This document shows, one piece after another, positions 1 to 5,869 of a stretch of DNA of 7,125 nucleotides. Where the stretch lies: positions 1-7,125 of the forward strand of contig DZDC01000115.1 in the NCBI GenBank assembly GCA_022736595.1, written 5' to 3'. The stretch comes from Draconibacterium orientale (GTDB taxonomy: Bacteria > Bacteroidota > Bacteroidia > Bacteroidales > UBA1556). Position 1 is the stretch's first letter. Each line of letters begins with the position of its first letter. The position numbers and the translations under genes were made by a program. The notes below the pieces were generated by a model. It was not told where the DNA came from. It worked only from the letters and a program-made list of their open reading frames with translations, and did not search any database.

Positions 1-63
1 GAATCTTAAATCTATTGTAACTTTTTGTCATGTACTAAGTCAAAAAAATTAAGCTATTTATGC

Positions 64-71
64 TACTTTTG
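64..71 (+). promoter_or_regulatory. Bacteroidota-type -7 promoter element ahead of folP
   Basis: The sequence TACTTTTG is an exact match to the Bacteroidota sigma-ABfrA -7 consensus TAnnTTTG. It would place the transcript start near 76-78, giving a short leader of about 15 nt before the ATG at 91. No good TTG-like -33 element is present at the expected spacing (the region there is A-rich), so the call rests on the -7 box alone. The same octamer occurs ahead of trxA. The element decides the folP start, because a start at 25 would put the promoter inside the coding sequence. Confidence 0.55.
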
Positions 72-90
72 TCTTTTAAAGCAAATTTTT

Positions 91-948
91 ATGCACGACT
101 TCCCTCTTTTTTCAAAACCTACCTTTATCAATTTACGGGGTCAACTTTTCGATATTAACCAACCTAAGGTCATGGGGATTCTCAACATTACTCCCGATTC
201 CTTTTACGATGGTGGAAAATATTCAACAGAAAGTGAGCAACTAAAACAAGTGGAAAAAATGATTACCGAAGGTGCTGATTTTATTGATATTGGAGCTCAA
301 TCAACAAGACCTGGAGCTAAAATGCTGGATCAAAAATCGGAAGAAAAAATACTTCTGCCCGTGCTTCAAAAGCTGGTTAAAATTTTTCCTCATACCCATT
401 TTAGCATCGACACATTTTATGCTGAGGTAGCTAAAAATTGCGTTCACGAAGGCGCCGACCTCATCAACGATATCTCTGCAGGAACTTTTGACCCTGATAT
501 GCTTGAAACTATGGCCAAGCTGAATGTTCCTTATATTATCATGCACACGCCTACTACTCCTGATAAAATGCAAAATGCCACTCAATATAACCATGTTTTG
601 AAAGATGTAATTTACTGGTTATCTGAGCGTTTAAACTTAATAAATCAACTTGGAATCAACGATGTTATTATTGACCCGGGCTTTGGATTTGGTAAAACAA
701 TGGAGCAAAATTATCAACTTCTTAAAAACCTAAATCATTTTAAATTTCTGCAAGCTCCGATTTTGGTTGGATTAAGTCGAAAATCATTGATTTATAAAGC
801 CTTAAAACTCACTCCTGAAGAAGCCTTAAATGGAACCACGGCACTTCATGTGTTGGCACTACAAAATGGGGCTGGCATTCTTAGGGTGCATGACGTGAAG
901 GAAGCCGTTGAAACCATACATCTTAAAGCATGGCTTGATCAAGCATAA
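91..948 (+). CDS. folP: Dihydropteroate synthase (FolP), folate biosynthesis
   Basis: The enzyme condenses 6-hydroxymethyl-dihydropterin pyrophosphate with p-aminobenzoate to give dihydropteroate in the cytosol, and is the target of sulfonamides. From the ATG at 91 the protein has 285 residues, close to the usual 270-285 of single-domain FolP. The family motifs of the TIM barrel are present in order: MGILNITPDSFYDGG (28-42), STRPG (71-75, pterin pyrophosphate loop), SIDTF (105-109), NDISAG (126-131), DPGFGFGKT (195-203), GLSRKS (227-232) and RVHDV (265-269). The frame is open back to an ATG at 25, but those 22 extra residues are Cys/Lys-rich, resemble nothing in FolP and overlap a promoter box, so 91 is preferred. 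The ion-channel gene follows after 11 bp, so the two are probably cotranscribed. No damage is seen. Confidence 0.96.
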   Translation: MHDFPLFSKPTFINLRGQLFDINQPKVMGILNITPDSFYDGGKYSTESEQLKQVEKMITEGADFIDIGAQSTRPGAKMLDQKSEEKILLPVLQKLVKIFPHTHFSIDTFYAEVAKNCVHEGADLINDISAGTFDPDMLETMAKLNVPYIIMHTPTTPDKMQNATQYNHVLKDVIYWLSERLNLINQLGINDVIIDPGFGFGKTMEQNYQLLKNLNHFKFLQAPILVGLSRKSLIYKALKLTPEEALNGTTALHVLALQNGAGILRVHDVKEAVETIHLKAWLDQA

Positions 949-959
949 AATAGAACCTT

Positions 960-1775
960 ATGAATTGGGGAAAAATCAGAAAACAAACGCATCAAATTAT
1001 TTTTGAGGCTGATACCAAAGCTGGAAAGCTGTTTGACATTCTACTTTTAATTTTTATCCTGATATCTATCCTTGCAGTAATGCTGGACAGTGTTCAGAGT
1101 TTTTCGCAACAATGGCACCGAATTTTCTATATTATTGAATGGTTTTTTACCCTAATTTTCACCATCGAATATATCCTAAGACTCTGGTCAACGAAGGCAA
1201 TATTTCGCTATTTTACAAGCTTTTACGGAATAATTGACATTCTCAGTATTCTCCCCTCCTATTTAAGTCTGTTTATAGTTAACTCCCATTTTTTAATGGT
1301 GATTCGAATACTACGAATTTTCAGACTTTTTAGAGTTTTTGGTTTATCCAAGTATTTATCAGCTTCAAGTTTTTTACTAAAAAGCATCTATGCAAGTCGA
1401 TTTAAAATTTCTGTTTTCATGCTTTCGGTGCTTTTTTTGGTGACCATATTAGGGTCAATCATGTATCTGATTGAAGGTCCGGCTCATGGTTTTACAAGCA
1501 TTCCGCGCAGCATTTACTGGGCCATCGTTACCCTTACCACCGTGGGTTATGGTGATATTGCCCCGCAAACCGTTTTAGGCCAAGCCTTGGCTTCATTGGT
1601 TATGCTTTTAGGTTACGCCATTATTGCTGTTCCCACGGGAATCATCACCTCAGAGATTGTCAGCGAATCGCATCGTAAATCTTACCCCAACAATACTCAA
1701 GTATGCCAAAACTGTAACGATGATAAACAGGCCGATGGAGCAAAGTATTGCAAAAGTTGTGGACATCCTCTTTAA
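960..1775 (+). CDS. Voltage-gated K+ channel (six-helix, TVGYGD filter) with C-terminal zinc ribbon
   Basis: An inner-membrane potassium channel subunit of 271 residues, expected to act as a tetramer. Hydrophobic segments fit S1 (about 25-45), S2 (53-75), S3 (87-107, with Asp93), S4 (111-130), S5 (148-170), a pore helix (180-193) and S6 (203-233). S4 carries an arginine at every third position (R116, R119, R122, R125), the signature of a voltage sensor. The selectivity filter TVGYGD is at 194-199 and is specific for K+. After S6 there is no cyclic-nucleotide or RCK domain. Instead a short tail has two CxxC pairs (C249/C252 and C264/C267), which should bind one zinc ion. The start at 960 is fixed by an in-frame TAG at 951-953. 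It lies 11 bp after folP with no promoter of its own visible, so it probably shares the folP transcript. Its physiological trigger cannot be read from the sequence. Confidence 0.92.
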   Translation: MNWGKIRKQTHQIIFEADTKAGKLFDILLLIFILISILAVMLDSVQSFSQQWHRIFYIIEWFFTLIFTIEYILRLWSTKAIFRYFTSFYGIIDILSILPSYLSLFIVNSHFLMVIRILRIFRLFRVFGLSKYLSASSFLLKSIYASRFKISVFMLSVLFLVTILGSIMYLIEGPAHGFTSIPRSIYWAIVTLTTVGYGDIAPQTVLGQALASLVMLLGYAIIAVPTGIITSEIVSESHRKSYPNNTQVCQNCNDDKQADGAKYCKSCGHPL

Positions 1776-1795
1776 ATCTTTTCTAAAATTTGCAC

Positions 1796-1824
1796 TTGTC
1801 CCAACACATTTATTCCTACTTTTG
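1796..1824 (+). promoter_or_regulatory. Bacteroidota-type promoter of trxA
   Basis: TTG at 1796-1798 and TACTTTTG at 1817-1824 are separated by 18 bp, matching the Bacteroidota -33/-7 arrangement (TTG, about 17-23 bp, TAnnTTTG). An alternative -33 box, TTTG at 1789-1792, is slightly too far away. Transcription would begin near 1829, giving an A/T-rich leader of about 38 nt before the trxA ATG at 1867. The promoter lies just after the channel stop codon, so trxA can be expressed independently of folP. This is the best-formed promoter in the window. Confidence 0.65.
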
Positions 1825-1866
1825 TAACGTTAAAAAAGCAAATAACTTTCAAAATCGAATATTTTT

Positions 1867-2184
1867 ATGGCAATTGAATTAACCGATGCAAATTTTAAAG
1901 AAGTAGTTCTTGCTTCTGATAAACCCGTTTTAGTGGATCTATGGGCTGAATGGTGTGGCCCTTGTAGAATGGTTGGACCCATTGTAGAACAATTGAGTCA
2001 CGAATATGAAGGCAGAGCCATCTGTGGAAAACTTGATGTGGATTCCAATCCTAATGTTACAGTGGAATATGGCGTTAGAAATATTCCCACATTATTGTTT
2101 TTCAAAAATGGTCAATTAGTTGATAAACAAGTAGGTGCTGTGCCAAAAGCTGTTTTAGCAGCTAAACTTGACGCGCTACTTTAA
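1867..2184 (+). CDS. trxA: Thioredoxin
   Basis: A small cytosolic protein disulfide reductase of 105 residues, the normal length for bacterial thioredoxin. The active site WCGPC is at 29-33 within VLVDLWAEWCGPC, including the buried acidic residue Asp24 that tunes the cysteine pKa. The cis-proline that faces the active site is Pro74 in NIPTLLFF. The strand-helix pattern of the whole fold is visible, with GQLVDKQVGA as the terminal beta hairpin followed by the last helix. There is no signal peptide, so it acts in the cytosol, reduced by thioredoxin reductase (not in this window). One further cysteine, Cys53, lies in the central strand preceding LDVDSNP. The gene has its own promoter upstream and a large hairpin with a T-run downstream, so it may be a single-gene unit. 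Confidence 0.96.
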   Translation: MAIELTDANFKEVVLASDKPVLVDLWAEWCGPCRMVGPIVEQLSHEYEGRAICGKLDVDSNPNVTVEYGVRNIPTLLFFKNGQLVDKQVGAVPKAVLAAKLDALL

Positions 2185-2203
2185 TTCCTCTAATCGCATT
2201 ATT

Positions 2204-2287
2204 AAACTGTCTAAGATTTTTTTATTCTGATATTTCCAAAGGGAAATACTTCAGCAATTTCATCGAAATTTCTTAGACAGTTTTTTT
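2204..2287 (+). terminator. Branched inverted-repeat element with terminal T-run between trxA and the DUF58 gene
   Basis: A perfect 13-bp inverted repeat, AAACTGTCTAAGA (2204-2216) and TCTTAGACAGTTT (2271-2283), encloses 54 nt. The T-run at 2281-2287 overlaps and continues the right arm. Inside are two more hairpins. The first is TATTTCC/GGAAATA (2231-2237 with 2242-2248, loop AAAG), which can extend by CTGA/TCAG (2227-2230 with 2251-2254) around a 2-nt bulge. The second is AATTTC/GAAATT (2256-2261 with 2265-2270). The predicted shape is a three-way junction on one closing stem. The simplest reading is an intrinsic terminator for trxA, since the T-run follows the stem only in the rightward direction. 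The enclosed region is much larger than in an ordinary terminator, and the next ATG is 13 nt past the stem. A leader structure controlling the next gene, or a tiny inverted-repeat element remnant, are alternatives. Confidence 0.6.
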
Positions 2288-2296
2288 ATTAAATCA

Positions 2297-3232
2297 ATGA
2301 AAAATCAATTAAACAGAAACCATATTCAAGCTTATTCAAAGCTCGAAATCATTGCTCGTCAAGTGGTTGAAGGTTTTATTACTGGACTTCATAAAAGCCC
2401 TTTTCATGGTTTTTCAGTGGAATTTGCTGAACATCGATTATACAATGCCGGCGAATCGACCCGACATATCGACTGGAAATTATTTGGCAAAACCGACCGA
2501 CTTTACATTAAACGCTTTGAAGAAGAAACCAATTTGCGCTGTCAAATTGTGATTGATCATTCGCTGAGCATGTATTTTCCTTTCGATAATAATGGAAGCT
2601 TTGAATCTCCAAACAAAATTACTTTTAGTGTTTACGCTGCCGCTGCTTTAATAGAAATACTTAAACGTCAGCGAGATGCATTTGGACTGACTATTTTTGA
2701 TCAAGGTATCGACCAACATAGTCAAACCAAAAGTAATGAAGCCCATCAACAGGCACTCTTTGAAAGTTTAGAAGATTTGCTCACCCAACTAAAACCTACT
2801 GAAAACCAGCAAAGTAACATTACTCAAAGCCTACACGAACTCGCTGAACGCATCCATAAAAGATCGCTGGTGGTGATTTTTAGTGATATGTTCGACACTT
2901 CAGATCGAAAAGATGAACTATTTGATGCACTAAAGCACCTCAAGCATAACAAACACGAAGTTTTACTTTTTCATGTAATGCAGCACCATAGCGAAATAGA
3001 ATTTGATTACTCGAACCGCCCCCATAAATTTATCGATCCTGAAACGGGTGAAATTTTAAAAATCAATCCTTCAGAACTTAGAAATCAATACCGTAAGTTG
3101 GCCAAGGAGCAAATGCAAAACCTTAAACTTAAGTGTGGACAGTATAAAATTGATTTTGTGGCCGTGGATATTGACCAAGGGTTTGATGAAATTTTGCGTA
3201 ACTATTTACTCAAAAGACATAGGATGATCTAA
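2297..3232 (+). CDS. DUF58 family protein with vWA-like domain
   Basis: A 311-residue cytosolic protein with no membrane segment or signal peptide. The DUF58 signature is clear at 47-77: RLYNAGESTRHIDW followed by KxDRLYIKRFEEE, corresponding to the family pattern R-Y-x-G-x-D/E-x-R-x-IDW. It leads into a von Willebrand factor A-like fold with a metal-site motif DHSLS (87-91, DxSxS form) and a later FSDMFD strand (195-200). The family usually sits beside a MoxR-type AAA+ ATPase and BatA/BatB-like membrane vWA proteins, and is thought to work with them in metal-dependent assembly or stress tolerance; no precise reaction is established. Here no MoxR or Bat gene is adjacent, since trxA precedes it and the following gene is convergent. 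No promoter box is obvious in the 112 nt upstream, so it may depend on read-through from trxA or on an unrecognised promoter. Confidence 0.88.
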   Translation: MKNQLNRNHIQAYSKLEIIARQVVEGFITGLHKSPFHGFSVEFAEHRLYNAGESTRHIDWKLFGKTDRLYIKRFEEETNLRCQIVIDHSLSMYFPFDNNGSFESPNKITFSVYAAAALIEILKRQRDAFGLTIFDQGIDQHSQTKSNEAHQQALFESLEDLLTQLKPTENQQSNITQSLHELAERIHKRSLVVIFSDMFDTSDRKDELFDALKHLKHNKHEVLLFHVMQHHSEIEFDYSNRPHKFIDPETGEILKINPSELRNQYRKLAKEQMQNLKLKCGQYKIDFVAVDIDQGFDEILRNYLLKRHRMI

Positions 3233-3303
3233 AATGTTATTCTTTGAGTTCGGTCATATTTTAATTGCGAACTGCTCCAATAATACTCCATAAAAGCCAC
3301 TGA

Positions 3304-4909
3304 TTACCTATAAAACTTGACTTCATTGCTGTGAATTTTATCTTCAAAGACATCAGTTTTTACTTTGATAAATTCTTTATTTTCAATTATTTCCATAGGT
3401 AACGCCTCTGATTCCAGTAGGTAAATCTGAATTCCTTTTTGCTTCAGAATTTCAATTTCATTTTCACTGGGCATATACTCACGTGCCTGAATTCCGGTAG
3501 TAAAAGTAAAACGAACATGACCCACCAAAGGGAAGTTGAAAAAAATGGATTTTTGTGGGTCAACCTTGCTCCCAATATTTTGATACAGTTGCTCTTCGGT
3601 GTAAAATTTTGACCACATATCTTGCCTCCATTCAGGTTTTAGAAGATATTCTTGAATATTAAACAGCCACCAACTAACCCCTAAAACCACTACTGAAGTA
3701 ACTATATTTTGAACCACTTTTTTAACATTACTATCTAATCTAATCCATTGAATCAATTTCAAAATTTGGTGCAAAAATACCGCCACAGCAATAAAAACCA
3801 AAGGCCATACAGGGAATGTAAACATGGGCATTTTAGTGGCCGAGAGTGAAAAAAACAAGAAAAAGAGTCCAATATAGATGGCCATGGCCACTTTGTGCGC
3901 CCATTTCAAAGCGCTCAAGGGGGTTAAAATAAATACAAAAGCCAGCAACGAAATCCACTGGAAATAAGGATTTATTTGATTTCCCAGTTCAAGGAAATGG
4001 TAATTCCAAGGCCCATCATGTCCCTGAACTATCTCCGAAAAATGTTCATGGTTCACTTTTAGAATATACAAAAAAGAATCGGTAAAATGAATGTAACAGT
4101 ACAATTGCCATGGCAATGCAACAATTAGCATGGCCATCAATCCTGCAAAAAAATGGAAGTATTTTCTTCGATCATGACGCCAAATGCGATCGGTCAACAA
4201 TTGAACGCCCCAAGCCGAAAAGACCAAAATACCAAGGCAACCATTTTATCAATACCGCCGCTCCTGCCATAAGTCCTGTGGCTATGGCAAAGTGGTAACT
4301 CCATTTCTCTAAATATTTGAAATAGAAAAAGATACTCATAAGAATAAAAAATGCAAACCAAACATCGTTGTGATCCAAAGTAAACCTACCCACGATAAGC
4401 TTGCCATAAACCGAGGCTGACACAAAAAACAAGGCAGCCCAAAAACCCACCCGATCGTTAAGTATCTTTTTTCCAATACTATTGATGGGAAATACCATCG
4501 CTGCCATGGCAATGACCGAAGGAAGTCGAAACTGCCAATAGCCAACACCAAATAGCTTCATACTCAAACTCATCAACCATAAAAACAGGGGCTGCTTATG
4601 AATCCATAAACCTTGATGAGTAAAAGTTTCAAAATTTCCCTTTATCCAATTTTCGTCCAACAACTAGGGATAAAATGGCTTTTGGAGCATGTTTTTAGCT
4701 ACCAGTGCATGAAACTCTTCGTCCCAATATCCTAAAAAAGGATCGGCTTGAATGAGAAATAAGTTTTGCAATAATGCTCCAGTAAAAAGCACAAAAACAG
4801 CAAACTTTCTAGTAGTTCGCAGTTCTGAAAAAATATAAGAAGTCAAAACCAAAATACTGCCAACCAGAAACAACCATTGAAAAGAAGCAATGTATTGAAG
4901 GTAAGTCAT
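3304..4909 (-). pseudogene. Disrupted ArnT/PMT-type membrane glycosyltransferase (GT83-like)
   Basis: Three leftward reading frames (4909-4664, 4663 to about 4236, and about 4236-3304) together make one polytopic glycosyltransferase of about 534 residues, the expected length. Members transfer a sugar from a polyprenyl-phosphate donor to an envelope acceptor on the outer face of the inner membrane. Conserved pieces lie in order: YWDEEFHALVAKNM with the catalytic-type acidic pair D63/E64; HKQPLFLW and LFGVGYWQFRLPS; GRFTLDHNDV; AGAAVLIKWL; and SLSATKMPMFTFPVWP near the last helices (Lys codon near 3834). Many hydrophobic helices are visible, followed by a soluble tail. Two lesions break it: an in-frame TAG at 4664-4666 (codon 82), and one surplus base near 4233-4239 (codon 224-225) that shifts the frame. 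Removing one C at 4236/4237 restores KWLLGILVFSAWGV, which reads through naturally. It begins 3 nt after the upstream peptidase stop, in an operon. Assembly errors are an alternative to true decay. Confidence 0.85.
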
Positions 4910-4912
4910 TGG

Positions 4913-5695
4913 CTATGGTAGGTAAGATTTGATTAAACGGAGCTTATGCGAATACTTGCGGGTATCAACATTAAAAATACCTTGATGATCGATGGCATCC
5001 ACCCTTACTTTACCGCTGGCATGCATTATTTTATTATCACCCAAAAGAATTCCAACATGAATTATTTTTCCATCATTATTGTCGAAAAAAGCCAAGTCAC
5101 CCATTTGTGCATCTGTGATAAAACTAATGGTTTCGCCTTGTAAAGCCTGCTGCGAAGCATCCCGTGGTATGCTTAGTCCTGATATTTTATAAACCGTTTG
5201 GGAATACCCACTGCAATCGATTCCAAAAGGACTTTTTCCACCCCACAAATAAGGTGCATTGAGGTACATACTTGCATTTTCAATTATGGTAGAACGATTG
5301 GGTTTCGCATTGGCGGCTACCGTTGCCCCTTCATATTCATATTCTTGGCCAGCCAACTCAAAGCGATTTTGACTTATTCCAGGCAAATGACTACCCATTA
5401 ATAATGGTATCAATTGATTATTTGACAATTGCGTAACCACTTGCACCAAGTCAGAACTAAAGAATAAAGGACTTTCGCTGATTCGCTTCATTTCATCCTC
5501 ATCAATAACCATTATTTGCTTGGGATCAACCCAACCTTCATACCGATCGTGGGTTAGCCTTACATAAGCCCAATGGGTGCTTGATTCCAAAATCTGAAGG
5601 GTCTCACCAAAAAAAACTTGTGTAACCATCTCTGAACGCTCATCAGAAACCACTCGTACGGGCATGATACTTACATTACAAACTGCAAAAGCCAT
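4913..5695 (-). CDS. SH3 domain NlpC/P60 (C40) peptidase, YkfC-like murein peptide hydrolase
   Basis: A 260-residue cysteine peptidase of the NlpC/P60 type that by family cleaves gamma-D-Glu-diaminopimelate bonds in murein peptides. The N-terminus MAFAVCNVSIMPVR begins directly with an SH3-like domain (about 1-65, with the strand YEGWVDPKQ at 52-60) and has no signal peptide or lipobox. This favours a cytosolic, muropeptide-recycling role over cell-wall cutting. A second SH3-like segment spans roughly 85-125. The catalytic domain starts at about 137: LWGGKSPFGIDCSGY carries nucleophile Cys161, IIHVGI carries His213 and IMHASG carries His225; the spacings match YkfC-type enzymes as I recall them. 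The start at 5695 is fixed by an in-frame stop at 5699-5701. It ends with TAG and is followed after 3 nt by the broken glycosyltransferase gene, so the two formed an operon. A promoter-like box lies just upstream. Confidence 0.93.
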   Translation of the reverse strand: MAFAVCNVSIMPVRVVSDERSEMVTQVFFGETLQILESSTHWAYVRLTHDRYEGWVDPKQIMVIDEDEMKRISESPLFFSSDLVQVVTQLSNNQLIPLLMGSHLPGISQNRFELAGQEYEYEGATVAANAKPNRSTIIENASMYLNAPYLWGGKSPFGIDCSGYSQTVYKISGLSIPRDASQQALQGETISFITDAQMGDLAFFDNNDGKIIHVGILLGDNKIMHASGKVRVDAIDHQGIFNVDTRKYSHKLRLIKSYLP

Positions 5696-5713
5696 ATATT
5701 AATAGATTTGGCA

Positions 5714-5721
5714 CAAATTTA
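5714..5721 (-). promoter_or_regulatory. Putative -7 promoter element of the NlpC/P60 gene
   Basis: Read leftward, these bases are TAAATTTG, a full match to the Bacteroidota -7 pattern TAnnTTTG. It sits about 18 nt before the ATG at 5695, implying a very short leader of roughly 10-14 nt. At the -33 distance only a weak TTTCTG is found (opposite strand of 5739-5744), so support is partial. In this AT-rich DNA such octamers can also occur by chance, but the position is right for the gene. Confidence 0.4.
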
Positions 5722-5753
5722 TAAAAATTATGACTGCTCAGAAATGAAATGAA

Positions 5754-5775
5754 AAAGGAAACTTTTGTCTCCTTT
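5754..5775. other. Hairpin-forming inverted repeat in the divergent promoter region
   Basis: The arms AAAGGAAAC (5754-5762) and GTCTCCTTT (5767-5775) flank a 4-nt loop. As leftward RNA the stem is continuous over 9 bp with one G-U pair and is followed by a U-rich stretch, so it resembles a small terminator in that direction. As rightward RNA there is one A-C mismatch. No gene ends here, and it lies between the two diverging promoter boxes, so it may instead be a protein-binding site or have no function. Confidence 0.35.
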
Positions 5776-5837
5776 CTTTGAACTTCACAGGCAAACTAAA
5801 CCATGTATTGAGGGCAATGATGCATTCAATTTTAATT

Positions 5838-5845
5838 TATCTTTG
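5838..5845 (+). promoter_or_regulatory. Putative -7 promoter element of the AsmA-like gene
   Basis: TATCTTTG matches the Bacteroidota -7 consensus TAnnTTTG. It lies 24 nt before the ATG at 5870, so the transcript would start near 5850 with a leader of about 20 nt. A clear TTG -33 box is missing: ATG stands at 5817-5819 at the right spacing, while the nearest TTG (5808-5810) is 27 bp away. The orientation and the distance to the start codon support the call. Confidence 0.5.
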
Positions 5846-5869
5846 CACACCAATTTATAAAGCAAAACA

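Noticed and set aside
25..90. Upstream extension of folP from an ATG at 25
   Set aside because: The added 22 residues have no FolP similarity, and a perfect -7 promoter box (64-71) lies inside them, so the ATG at 91 is favoured.
301..594. Leftward open frame of 97 codons inside folP
   Set aside because: It lies entirely antisense to a strongly conserved gene, has no recognisable motif and no promoter; a shadow frame.
3247..3273. Possible bidirectional terminator between the converging DUF58 and glycosyltransferase genes (AGTTCG with CGAACT)
   Set aside because: Only 6 bp with a 15-nt loop and no T-run in either direction. The 71-bp gap (3233-3303) shows nothing else convincing.
4110..4298. 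Rightward frame of 62 codons opposite the glycosyltransferase frameshift
   Set aside because: It is antisense to the conserved glycosyltransferase sequence, with low-complexity composition and no family resemblance.
4946..5401. Two rightward frames (4946-5143 and 5198-5401) opposite the NlpC/P60 gene
   Set aside because: Both are antisense to catalytic-domain codons of a well-supported gene and show no protein-like features of their own.
5807..5830. ATTGA/TCAAT inverted repeat and an ATGCAT palindrome upstream of the AsmA-like promoter
   Set aside because: Five-base arms 14 nt apart are expected by chance in AT-rich DNA; not enough to call an operator.
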